Origin: Circinella minor
Taxonomy: Eukaryota; Mucoromycota; Mucoromycetes; Mucorales; Lichtheimiaceae
DNA: 64,000 bases
Assembly (NCBI GenBank): GCA_016758965.1
Contig: JAEPRB010000062.1
Span: 124,001-188,000, forward strand
Direction: 5' to 3'
The notes below the pieces were generated by a model, which saw only the letters and a program-made list of their open reading frames with translations, was not told where the DNA came from and searched no databases. Made by a program: the position numbers and the translations under genes. Shown here in pieces: positions 34,490 through 46,900 of the stretch (the stretch's first letter is position 1; the number at the start of each line of letters is the position of its first letter).

Positions 34490-37138
34490 TTATTCCAAAA
34501 AACAAAAGTTCCCATACAACGGAGCGGAAGTATATATGTTTAGATATGTATATAAAGGCTCCTGAAGAGAAATACGATAGCCTAGTTTTACGTACGAGTG
34601 GCATGCATTGACCATATCTGCCAAGACAGCGTAACCTGGCAGAGAGTAGTTTTGATAAACATCAACCCCTGTCATTTGAAGGGTTTGTACGTATTTATTG
34701 AGAGGTGATATTGATGCGGGGACGATATTGTCACTGGGGAATACATTACGAATGGCGTCAAAGCATTCGGCAAACTTTTCACGCAGGTCCGCTGAAAAGT
34801 GGTCCGATAGATAGTAGGATATAGTCAACATCGTATACATGACTCTCGATAAAAACTCAAATAAAACTGAACCATTATAAGAATAAATAAATTAGTAAAT
34901 CTTCTTCCTTCTCATCACCTATCATATATAACACAGATAACATTTACTATTATACTTACATGAAAAAACATCCTTTTCTGATGAAACAATTCGGGTTACC
35001 GTAGAAAGTAACAATTCGCATGACCGAATCTTAGCATTGGACTTTGCTCGATTATACAATAACATCTTTTCGTCGTAGCTAATACTGTTTTCTTTCGCGT
35101 CATCACCATATTCTTCCATTGCACAAGAAGATAAATTCACAATATCCAGTACACAAGCGTCTATTTTTAACAAGATGGAATGGATAAAAGAGAAAATCAA
35201 CGCCTTTGGTACAGATGTGTTCTTTTCGATTACATCCATTGCGTTCTCAGCATATGGATCATCGCAAAGCCGTAAAAACACGGGAAGATCATTCCACCAA
35301 TCTCGGATCACATTATTCAACCGCACCAGAATATCAAAAGATACTTCAGCGTTTTTTGATGATCCATCAAGTTTCTGTGAATGTGTCTAATAATATTTTT
35401 TTGCAAAATAATGAATATAAATAACGTGTTTTGGAGCACTATTCAGTTTTTTTTTTTTTTTTACCATTTTGCAATTGCTAAAATGTTTATGTATAATAAC
35501 TGAGAAGCTTACAGTTATTGCAGCCATATAAGGATTTGTACAAAGTTGTAGTAATCGATTATGTGCTTCAATCATCTCACATGTATGAATATCTTCGCCA
35601 GGCATCACCTCCATATATGAGACTTTCATATCCAATTTTGCAGAATATTGAACGTGCTTTGATTCGTCCATGATGAAATCTAATAATTGAAAATTATTTT
35701 CAGTGTAAAAAGCATGTCGTTGGAGTAAAACACGTTCCATTCCAGGCTGTAACCATGTTAGTTCCCCTTGCTGCTTGTGTATCCTTTGTTCAAAACTAGA
35801 TTCAAGATCTTTGCAGAGTTGATGTGCAACTGTTGTCCACCTCCGCGATTCATTAACCCGTAAGAGTATAAATGTAGTAAAGTGTTGTAGTAAGTTGATG
35901 ACAACAATTGTTTCTAGTTTACGTTTTGGATCATCGAACATATCAAAAAGAATATCTTTGCATTTGTCATAAAAGAAATTGGCAATGGCGCGTCTTTCTG
36001 CTGCGGAATGGGTAATCATTTGTCGTGTGGTGCAAAGAATATGAACACAAACGGCCAATGTAATAGGACATGTTAATGGATCTTGAAGGTTATGATGATG
36101 TTTGAGAAAGGTCGGGACATGAAGAAAAAGTCGTCTTGAGTTCTCATGATTACTGTAGATGCGGATGAGATGGTCAATGATAGGTTGATAATGCATGTGT
36201 AAACATGGTATGGTTGGATGTTTAATTGTATTATTTACGTATGATTGTTCTTGATAGTGTTGCTGTGGTTGCGGATTATGTAAATGTTGGTTGTTGGATG
36301 TAGTATTTGTTTTATGGAAGCATGATGATAGTGATGAACATGATCGTTTGTTGGACTCCAAGTCCCCAATGGATAGAAATACAAATCGAAACGTACGAAG
36401 AAGGAGGTTAAATGACATTGTTTCCAAGTGTATCAATGATTTTTGAAATACGCCTTGAAAGGGTGAAAGATGTGTCATAAAGGCATCACTGTATTGAAGT
36501 AGCTCCTGAATACTTTCAAATTTGTTATGTAGTCTGAGCAACCCGTCTTGAATAGTCAATTTCCACTCATACTCCTGCTTTTGCTGTGGTGAGATCTGCT
36601 GCCCTGCACTTGACATTACATTTCTACGAGTCTGTACTATTTTTTTTGATTCGTTGTTACTAAAATTCCTCCGAGCGACATTGATGCAATTATCATGATA
36701 ACTATTATTATTTTCTTTATGTCTATTTTCTGTTGATAAACATTGTGTATCATTTTCCAATTGTTGCATGGCATTTTCTAATTGTTCTATCTGGTGTCTC
36801 CAGTAATCAATTGCTTTAACTGCAAACTCTTTTGGCAAAACATCATCGTCATTATGATCACTTGTTACCTGTTCAAATGGAATGCATTTTAAATTGAGCT
36901 TTGTACAGCGAACACACACTTTTGCAGTTTTGGTTGTCCAAAAACAGCCTCGCTGACGTTTCTTGCATGCTTTTTTGTTTACACAACAATATTTGAAAAG
37001 AAAAGTTAATTATTTTATTGTCCCTCATTGTTTTTTAAACTTTTGTCTACCTCTCCTCTTTACTCCTTCACTTTGGTGTGTCGTATCTCCCTACAAAATA
37101 ATAATATACGTACCATGGCAAATTGTTTTAGAGGACAT
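34490..37138 (-). CDS. Zn(II)2Cys6 fungal transcription factor (tandem copy A)
   Basis: Four exons (37138-37114, 36969-35513, 35386-34960, 34866-34490) give 761 aa. The zinc cluster spans the first intron: exon 1 gives MSSKTICH, exon 2 continues ACKKRQRGCFW...VCVRCTKLNLKC, completing C-x2-C-x6-C-x9-C-x2-C-x6-C. A heptad-like segment follows (IDYWRHQIEQLENAMQQLEN), as in dimerising Zn2Cys6 factors. The central region resembles the fungal transcription factor regulatory domain (LQDPLTCPITLAVCVHILC, FFYDKCKDILFDMFDDPKRK). A nuclear DNA-binding regulator; target genes unknown. It lies 216 bp downstream of a close paralogue in the same orientation. Confidence 0.9.
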
Positions 37139-37354
37139 ATGTGTAATATATATATATACGTATCAAGTGGTTTTGTAAAACTTGTGCAGGAAATCTTTTT
37201 GTAGTTCAGGAACGTTTTAAAGGTTAAACTTTAAAAACCGCATACGACAATAAGATGGTGGTACAACATTGGTAAAGTTAGCAAAAATAAAATTCTATAT
37301 TACATTATGTTTGTATACAAAAAGATAAGAAGCGCTATTGATACATATGCTTGA

Positions 37355-39767
37355 TTATTCCATCAAACAAAAATTTCCATACAAAGCAGATGGTTCATAT
37401 ATTTTCAAATGATTATACAAAGGTTCTTGAAAAGATTGTTGTAATAAATTTGATTTAACAAAAATGTATCCGGAATTAACAATATCAGCAACGAGTGCCA
37501 TCCCGGGTAAAGAGTAGTTCTGATAAATACTAACATCACCAAGTTTATGTGTTTTATAATAGATGTCAAGAGGGGACTTGGACTGAGGCACAATATTGTC
37601 CGGTGGAAATACATTACGGATGGTGTCAAAGCATTTGATAAATTTATCACGGAGACCAGGTGATATCCCATGATTGTTAGAAAAGAATGATATGTTAAGT
37701 ACGGCATATATTGCTCTTGAAATGAATTCAAACATGACTACGTATAACAAGATAATAGGAAGTAATGAACATTCACATCCATCCATCGACCCATATATAT
37801 ATATATATATACCACTCAATTTAAACGAATATGATAAACGTACATGGTAACATGTCTTGTTGTAATGTAAACATTCTAATTATAGTGGAGAGTAATTGTT
37901 CGCAAAATCGTTCGGCAGAATGTAAAGTAGCTCGATGATACAAAGAGCTATTTTTATCATGACTAATACTTTCGTTACCTCTTTCTTGGAATCTTGTTGG
38001 TTGTCTTTTTATATCTAGCACGCAGCCATATATTTTGAATAAAATTGATTGTATAAAAGAAAAAATAATTGCCTTGGGAACGGATTCGTTGTTTTCTAGC
38101 ACATCTGTTAGATCCATTTCATATAAATCATCACATAATCGCAGATATGTTGGTAGATCACTCCACCATTCTTGAATAACCGTATCCAATCGTTCTAGAA
38201 TATCCAATGTAATCTCATGAGTGCTAGATAAAGAACTATCAAGCGTATGTATGTGACTCTATCAAAAATGATATATTATAACAATAGATGTAATGATTAA
38301 AGAATTACTCAACAGAAGATCTTGAAAAATAAAATAAAATACTTACCGTAATAGCGGCCATATAAGGACATGTGCAAAGTTCGAGCAATCGATTATGTGC
38401 TTCAACCAAGTCGCAGGATCCTTCATCTTCCCCAGGCATGGGTTCCATGAACATAACAGTCATACCTAGTGTTGCACTATCCGCCCTAAACATCTTTCCC
38501 TCAATTATGATATCCAAAAGTTGAAGTGTATTTTCCGCATACGAACTATGTCGTTTTAATAGAACACGTCGTACTCGAGATGTCAGTTGTCGTATGAATG
38601 GAACTGCTTCTGTTTTATCTTTTTCTCGTTCAATATTTCCAGATTCCAAATCTTTACAAAGGCTGTATGCAATAGTCGCCCATCGTCGAGCTTCAGTAAA
38701 TCGTAGAAGTACAAACATGGTAAAATATTGCAGCAAATTGATAACAATTACAGTCTCAAACTTGCGTGTTGGATCATCAAACATATCATATAACATCTCC
38801 TGGCACTTTTTGTAGAAGAAATTTGCTATTTCACGTCGTTCTATTGCAGAATTTGTAATGATACGTCGAGCTATGCAAAGTGTATGTATAGATACAGCAA
38901 GTGTAATAGGACATGTTAATGGATCTTGAAGATTATTATAATGTTCGATAAATGTAGGTATATGAAGAAAAAGGCGTCGTGATGTGTGATGATCTGTATA
39001 TGAGTTTATAAGATGGTTGATAATGGATCGATAATGTATATTTAAATAAAGTGATGGCGTATGTTCGATAACCACCATGGGTGAATAATGAAGGGATGGT
39101 TGTTTTTTCAGGTTCCTTTCTTGCTTCGCGTTGTCCAATGAAAATATAGCATTAAAGACACATAATAGTAATCTATGCGATGTGCTCTCAAGTTGTATCC
39201 AGGGTTTTCGGAATATACTTTCAAAGGGTGAGAGGTGTTTAATAAAGGCATCGCTATACCCCAATAGATCTTCAATGGTTTCAACTTTGGTGTGAAGTCT
39301 GAGTTGACCGTCTTTGATGGTTAACTTCCACTCAGGGTGCTGCTGCTTTGACGAGGTTATTAAAATTGACCGATCATTAACATTACTATTTTCGTGGTTG
39401 TCATGATTCGTTTTAGATAGATATTGCGCATCGAGTTCACATTGTTGCATGTCGGTTTCCAGTTGTACTATTTGGTGTCTCCAATATTCAATTGATTTGG
39501 ACGTGAATTCTTTTGGTAATACATCATTGTCTTCATATTCGTTGACATTATAAGGTTCTTTCGAGGGAATGCACCTTAAGCTCAATTTTGTGCAGCGAAT
39601 ACAACAAGCTGTAGTGCTTGTTGTCCAAACACAACCGCGCTGTCGTTTCCTGCAGGCTTATAAATAATAGTAAAATTAATACTTTATTTTTTATTTGTTT
39701 GTGTGCTCTTTTTTTTACAAAAATAGAAAAAAAAAATACCATGGCATATTGGTTTCCGAGTAGACAT
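37355..39767 (-). CDS. Zn(II)2Cys6 fungal transcription factor (tandem copy B)
   Basis: Four exons (39767-39740, 39656-38347, 38258-37844, 37737-37355) give 711 aa. Exon 1 encodes MSTRKPICH, and the zinc cluster is completed by ACRKRQRGCVW...CCIRCTKLSLRC. Exon number, order and phases equal those of copy A. Matching blocks include KEFTSKSIEYWRHQI, HLSPFESIFRKPW, LQDPLTCPITLAVSIHTLC, DDPTRKFETVIVINLLQ and the C-terminal ALYGNFCLME. The pair therefore arose by tandem duplication and has diverged substantially. The function is a DNA-binding regulator; its specificity cannot be told. Confidence 0.9.
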
Positions 39768-40433
39768 AATAATGGATCACCAGAACAGAAGATAAAAAAA
39801 ATTAGGAAACTGGAAGTACCTTATCTTTGCTTTATCCCCATTCAAAGTCATTTGTTCCGAGATAAGGGATTAGGATACAGCGAAACGAAACCATCCAAGT
39901 CGCCAAGATTGCATATTTTATTTATGGTTCTTGGCATTTATTGCCTTAATTCAGAAAACAAATTAGCCTGGTACAACACAAGTGAACCAACAGAATATGG
40001 GTGTTATCTGCCATTCAAAGAATGCCCTCTATATCATGTACAGTATGAGATATGTATACCTCTTTAAAATTGATTGTCAAAAATTAATAGGAAGTGTGTG
40101 AGATATTAACCTATCTGTTGTCGATGGCGCTGTATCATTATTGAGAATACTCACCACATAACAATAATCGTATTGTTCACTTATCTTACATACAGAAAGT
40201 TGAATAATGTTAACACTAATAGAAAGCGAACCTGTAGTATTTTATGCATAAATTTGAAGCAATTGAGTCGATTATGAACATTATTTATGAAAACCATCTG
40301 CTGTATCACTATAATCTTGCTCTTTCATTTTTGAAAAAGTATTCAATTTTACCATCATACAAATATGATGCTACTTGTAACAATAATAATAAAAGGTGAT
40401 TACAATTTTGTCTAAATGTATTATTATAATTAT
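39768..40433. promoter_or_regulatory. Promoter region of copy B / 3' end of Kelch gene
   Basis: About 670 bp upstream of the transcription factor and downstream of the Kelch stop. A plus-strand open frame crosses it (to 40067) but overlaps the TF first exon antisense and looks accidental. Confidence 0.4.
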
Positions 40434-42352
40434 TTAATCCAAATCTATAGCAAAGTTATTCACTTGTACTAAGTAAGCGTTGCCACTTAGATCTAGCACG
40501 TAAACATCATCAAAATAATGTTTTCCATCATATCCTCCAAAGACGATCAGCCTGCTGTCGTACATGACCATTGTATGATATCCCCGTGCAGTTGGTGCCT
40601 GACCATATACTTTTCGGATTTCCCATGCCATAGTCACTATATATAGATAATACAACTGTAAATATTATTTTGTTCTACTGATATTGTATAGTAATCAAAA
40701 CGATGCTTACCAAAGTTTAGCATTAATAAATCACTACAGTAATGTGTTCCGTCATGACCACCCGTAACAAATAAATAAGATCCAATACAAACAGAAGAAT
40801 GTGATAAACGAGGTACTTGAGGGTCTAAACTAACCGTATGCCAACGATATGTTCCTAAATAATAACAATTGTGTCATTTATATTTCTACAGGTCTTTTAT
40901 CCGATAAAAACACCTTATATACACCAATATACTTTACCTAGATCCAGTAAATGAACATCACCAAAACATGTATGACCATCACTTCCGCCATAAATGACAA
41001 ATTTGTCACCCACTAAAGTACCAGTATGATAACCTCTTGAAGTTGGTTTCCCGCCTTTAGTTTCTACTAGCGACCAGACATTTTCTTTTAAGTTAAGAGA
41101 ATATACATCATTCAAAGCATGAACACCATCTCCGCCTCCAAAAATATATAAATGATTGCGCCAAATTACAGATACATGAGCACGACGTGGTGATGGAGTT
41201 GGTCCGGTCGTTTGTAGTCGGGACCACGTCATTGAATTTGTATCAAGCACATATAAATGGTTATAATATCGAGGTCCATCTCCTCCACCAAATAAATATA
41301 TTTTGGACTCTTCTTCATAAACAGTGCAACTATGTGCACGACAAGGTTGGGGTATATCACCATACACTGTAGGTTTTGACCATGTAAATGTATCTAAAAA
41401 AAGGAACAAAGAAAATTAAATTAAAGTTTTGATGTGTTCCTGAAAAAAATAAAGCCTCTGGCCGCGGGACTTTTTTTCGTGGGGTTTTGTTGTAAATGCA
41501 ATAATATATAATTATATTTATACACAAAAACATACACAAAAACAATTGTGGGGCGAGTTAACAATATAAACATATACAAAATAAAAAAGATAAAACAATT
41601 TACCTAGATCAAGTGTATGAAGTTTTGCAAATCCACCCTTATTATCAGTACCACCAAAGACAAACATAACTCCATTGGCAACAACACTTGTATGAGCTCT
41701 AATGGGTCGTGGTGCATGACCATAAGTGACAGCGCGCGACCAGTACATAGCCGGTGCTGGTGCTACTGAAATTGCTGGTTTTGAAACTGGAACAGGATCA
41801 TGCGATCGTTTTGTTCGATCCCGACGTGAAGAAGAATGTTGTGATGATGATGATGATGACTGTTTTTTATCATTATTACCAAGTTGTTTATTGCTTTCTA
41901 ATATAATTAATCATTCACATCCTTTCTTTAATTAGTTTTGTTGTCATGAATTTCATATTTTAATAAACTCTTGTATATATAACTTTTTTAACATACGATC
42001 TTCGGATCGGCGTCGTTGCATAGATGACCATCGTAGTGAAGGTGATAGTGGATATACAACGCTATTTATTTCATGATTATCACGACTACTTTTTTTAAAA
42101 AAGAAAATTATTTTTTAATGTATGAAAAAAATAAAAACTTATATATACATAAAATTTGAGTGGTGTTCTATTATAAAAAAATAATACAATATAATACCTA
42201 GAAGTCAACGATTGAAGAGTAGACGTGGTTGATGAGGGGGAACGTTTTATTTTAGAATTAATAGACATGTTTGACATTGATGTTTGTTGTCGTAATTGTT
42301 CGGATTCGGAAGGACGTCGATTTTGTTGAAATGATTGTAATTGTCGAGACAT
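40434..42352 (-). CDS. Kelch-repeat beta-propeller protein
   Basis: Six exons (42352-42198, 42085-41997, 41897-41604, 41393-40938, 40854-40711, 40636-40434) give 446 aa. The first 130 residues are Ser/Gln/Arg-rich and disordered, including a short poly-Ser. Six Kelch blades follow with the GG doublets: VMFVFGGTD, KIYLFGGGDG, HLYIFGGGDG, KFVIYGGSDG, YLFVTGGHDG and LIVFGGYDG, each after an R.H or RGYH segment. It is therefore a six-bladed protein-interaction propeller. Fungal Kelch proteins of this form act as scaffolds (cell polarity, CUL3 adaptors), but no BTB, coiled coil or catalytic domain is visible here. Confidence 0.92.
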
Positions 42353-43011
42353 TATTATTAGTAGTAAAGATTATATGATATTATAATAAAGGAAAGGAAA
42401 GGAATATGTATTTAAAAAAAAGTAAGAAAAGAAGAAAAGGTATTTTATAATTCTTATGATAGAGGATATATATAAGCTACTAATCCGTTTGCTTGCTGTG
42501 TGTGGCCGAAATATGACACACACACCAAGTTGGCAAAGCTGGGAAGAGAGAGGGAGGGGAGTAAGAGAGAATTCATGGTTCGCCGATCGTGTTGTGTGTT
42601 ATGTGCGTACCTGTGTTTTCGCCCCCACTCACATTCCCTTAATAAACTTATAATAACTTTAAATCTATTCTCAGCTCCCTAAGGAGAACAACAAATTCTA
42701 TGAAGTATTTTACAGACACTCGGAAATCGAATCAAGAAAAGTAATTGTTCATCAATTGTTGTACAAGTATGTCCGGGTATGTGGATCTGTTAAAAGAAAA
42801 GTTTGCGCTTTGAACTTTCTTCCCACTCTTTTATTATTATTTATTTCTTAACTTTATTAACTGCTTCATTATTTATAAAATATATGATCAATGATACCGT
42901 CATATTATATGATACTAATGGCGGAAACATAATTAATTTTGTTATTTTGCCAAAATTTGTCGAGAAAAATATTGTAGATATACCGTACATGATATAAATC
43001 AGTTGAAATAA
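42353..43011. other. Kelch promoter region and spacer
   Basis: About 660 bp. A (TG)n/(AC)n-like inverted pair (TGTGTGTGG at about 42497 and CACACACACC at about 42515) could form a hairpin. No gene seen. Confidence 0.4.
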
Positions 43012-43274
43012 TTAATTAAAAAAAATGGTGGGGGTTGAAAGTGCTTCTACTATTTCAGTGTTGTAATTCATTCTGTGTAAAATAGGTAACTGTTTTATGG
43101 CATCAGCTGGTGTGACAAAGTAACACCGGTTATACTTCATGAGAACACGATTGCACTCTCTTTTGTATATGCTACAACAAAAACAAAAAGGTATATTTTT
43201 TTAATGAGTAGATAAGATATATGGAGTACATACGTAGAAATAATATTGTATCTACTTAATTGGTCAAGTGCCAT
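43012..43274 (-). CDS. Small two-exon gene, 66-aa protein of unknown function
   Basis: Exon 1, 43274-43234, reads MALDQLSRYNIIST and ends at a GTATGT donor. Exon 2, 43171-43012, follows TTTTTGTTGTAG and reads IYKRECNRVLMKYNRCYFV then TPADAIKQLPILHR...VEALSTP to TAA. The phase-2 join is exact and the 62-nt intron is typical for the window. The protein is basic, with two cysteines and no signal peptide or membrane segment. I do not recognise a family. Strong splice sites and coding-like residues argue that it is real, but it could also be a fragment of a larger decayed gene. Confidence 0.5.
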
Positions 43275-43891
43275 TGAGGAGATCTATGCGATTTTTCTTG
43301 TTCTCAACATAAAGCTTTTGTATAATACTCTCTAATAGCTATAATTCCATTTTCGTAACTATATATAATAAAAGGATTTAGGATCAACAAGAATGATCAA
43401 CATGAATATTACTGTACTGCTACATAAAGTATACGGATCACTGACACTTATCATAACTAGTAATTGTTAACAGTTTAATTGTAGTTAAGCTCGTTGCAAC
43501 ATCACAAGAGCAACGATATACAACATATATTATATATTTTTTATGAAGAGTTAATTAATATTTACTAACTTGAACAGAAATGTACCTATTATTCTAGTAT
43601 AATCGACAAAAAGGAAAGATTTTTTTTATCAATTAAAATAAATTTCCTAAAAACAATGTGCCACAATAGGATAAATAGCTATATTAAAATAGTAATTTTT
43701 TTTTGTGCATACATATTTTTTTTTTTGAAGTAACCGGGTGAGGTTAAAAATTTTATTACGGTAGATACATGTATGAAAATAAAACAAAGGGATGTAACAC
43801 CAAAAAAGAGAATAATACATAATATGCAAGAGACAATGTGACTTTATACTAACTAGTAAAACAGTAAAGCAGAGGATAAACAAAAATAGTG
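43275..43891. other. AT-rich spacer, no gene seen
   Basis: About 620 bp with very low GC and T/A runs (43714-43724). Contains the promoter side of the small gene and the LINE insertion flank. Confidence 0.5.
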
Positions 43892-43915
43892 TTTTTTTTT
43901 TTTTTTTTTTTTTTT
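43892..43915 (-). repeat. LINE poly(A) tail
   Basis: Twenty-four T on the plus strand just beyond the ORF2 stop, that is, poly(A) on the element's coding strand. Confidence 0.85.
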
Positions 43916-43967
43916 GTAATCTAAATAGAGGAAACGGAAAAATAGAAATTTTAAGAAAAAGACAGGG

Positions 43968-46900
43968 CTAATCATCAGAGGGAGCTTGTAGAGAGTGAAT
44001 GATTTTTAAAGCTGACCGAGAAACTTGTAGTGGATCAAACGGTCTATTGTTAAAAATCAAGTTCCAGTGTGAACGCCATATGGCAAGCAAAGTTCCTTGG
44101 ATAACGTTAGTGTATTTAACAAAAGAGTTGGGTGGTATCAGGTCCCAGCGAAGATCCATAATTACCCGAAGAAGGTTATGTTCATCAGGCTCACAATAGA
44201 ATATAGGTCCCCATGTACGAGTCCAAACTGCCCAACGTAATGGACAGCTTACTAGAAAATGGGAAGAACTATCGATTGTTATATGACACAGTTGACAGAT
44301 ATTGGTAATGCGAAATTCTGGGATTAAATCATGTAAGCGTTGTGAGGTCGGAAGAGTGTGATCCACTGCTCGGAACCAGAGGTTTCTTCCTACAGAGAAC
44401 ATGGATAGGGACCAAAATTTGGCCCATCATTGAGCTGCAGTAATGTCTTGAATACGAAGTGAACAATGGAGGTGTTCAGTATTATATGATTGTCGATAAA
44501 GTCGGGTGCTGAAAGGTGTTGTTGATGAAAGCAAAGTGCAAGAGTGTAATAAAGAGGAAGCATCATGGGTTCCAAGATCAACGGAATGACTGGCTAATGT
44601 AGATGAAGAGTCGAAACATAAACGTGCAAAAAAGAAACGAGGTTGACGTTGAAATGCAAGAATGTTATTAACGATCTTTTTTGAAATCTGTGGATATTGT
44701 CGTTGGCCATCTGTAGGAAAGCGTGGATGAAGGTAATTGAGATTTGTATCAAAAATATAAATGTTGGCTGTTTTGATTTTATGAAGAGTCGAGTGTTGAG
44801 CTGTAATTTCTGTATACGTAAAATCGTCTTGTGGTTGCACAGTAGAACTAACCGGTAGTTGTAATGCTAAACGAGGTGATATTACTAGTTGATCCATCTG
44901 AATTGATGTGCGATCAAAAGCAGAAAATAAAATATGTGAGAAGAGTTCTGGCCTTTGTTTCCATGACGGTGAGCGAGATTCAGGAAAAACAAACAAAAGA
45001 CGATGATCAGATAGAGTTGAATTCGAATACAAAAGATGATGAGCAAAATAAGGAACAATAATATCAGTCGATGGTAAGAGGTCATTATGATGACCATTGT
45101 GCGAAATTGTTGGAACGATGGGGTAATATAAAACTGGAATGAGCCAACGAAGACTAAGAGCATGTTGTTGTAATTGTGGATCAATTAGTTGAACACCGCC
45201 TTGAGATCATAATAAACAAAGTTGATCAAAAGAAAGTTTTAGAAAAGTCTGGTGAGTCATAAATTTGTATATAATAGATTTTAACTTCTTCCAAAAAGTG
45301 CCTTGAGGTGCTCCAGTTAACCTTAAAACGTGCCATAAGTGTGATAAAATGAGAGTATTCATCATCATGGCTCGTCCTCTAATAGATAATTGGCGCTGGA
45401 GATGTATATTGCATTGATGTTGTATAGATAAAAGTAGTTGAGACAGGTAATGATTGTGTTGTTGTTTTGAAGAAAAAAGGGGGAAACCCAAATAAACAAC
45501 AGGTTCGGTATTGGTACAATCATGACATTCAGGAAAGCCCTTTTCAACCAGTTTACGATTCCATTCAGGTTGTGGTTTACCAGATAAAGAAAGAGAAATG
45601 GTCTTGTGTGTATTCAGTTTGGCATTTGAGGCCGTTTGATAAGTGACTAGATGGGAGGTGAGCCGATCCAAATCTGATTCATTGTTAGAAATATAAAAAC
45701 ATTATCTGCATATCCCAATACTTTTAAAGGGAGTGGTGAAGAAGCACAATGTGGCGCTAAAGTTGGAGGCGTAGCGGGAATGAATCCAACAAAATGATGA
45801 TCAGATAAGATGGTTTGTAATAAAGATTCAATAGCCAAGTTCAAGAGGATCGGAGACAAAGGATCACCCTGTCCAAGGCCCCTGTGCTGAGTGATGGTAT
45901 TGCTAAGATAACCGTTGATGTTAATACGAATTTTAGTATTGAAAAATAATCGAAGGACACTTGTAATGGTGAATGCTGGTAGGCCAAACGTTTCCAATAC
46001 ACGTGATAAATACAATGGGTGAATCTGATCATATGCCTTTTCAAAATCGAGCAATAATCCCAGTGTTGTCGAATTTGATTGATGCTTTGCTTGTTCCATC
46101 ATTAGTCATACTAGCGTACTAGTAGCCTATTATCGGCAATGAATCGGTTTGGCAGGAAACCAGTTTGATAGGGCGTAATTAATAGTGGTAAGCCTTGAAT
46201 TAAATGTTTGTTGAGAATTCTTATAAATATTTTTGCATCACAATTAATAATGCTTAAAGGACGCCAGTTTCTCAGTGAAGACAAATCCCCTTTTTTTGGA
46301 AGAAGTACTAAACACGTTTCTTGCCATGAAGAAGGATAAATCGCGTCTGTGCAAGCTTGTGTGTAGATTGTCATAATAATATCAGAGTAAAGTGGATGTT
46401 GAAAGAAAAGATACCAAAAAGAATATGATAATCCATCAACCCCAGGACTACTTTGTTTAGGAGACCGTTTGGCTGCATCTCGTAATTCTTCGATGTCAAA
46501 TTCAGCTGATATAGGCTCAGCAGCAGAGGAATCTAGATAAGGGTTGGATGGTAAAGTATTAAGGATGGTGTCGATTGATTCATCCATGACATCATCGGCT
46601 GTATATAGCGACTGATAAAACTGAATTGCTGCTTCTTGCATTCCCATTGGGTCAGAATATAGTGTACCAGTAGTTGGATGTTGGAGTTGTGCAATATAAT
46701 GTGATGTTTGTCGTTGTTGTTGGATCGTGCATTTTAAATAACCTACCGAAATTTCACTTTTTTCACGCCATGTGGTACCAGAGCGGATGGCTAAAATATC
46801 TGTAATTTCTTTTTGAAGTGTTGTGATTTGCGTCTCGATAGTAGGAAGAATTTGAGCTCGTATAACAGGTGATTTTTGTGAACGCAGAAAGTTATTCCTT

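Noticed and set aside
39618..40067. Plus-strand 149-codon ORF
   Set aside because: It runs antisense through the first exon and intron of transcription factor copy B and into its promoter; composition is not protein-like and no splice partner was found.
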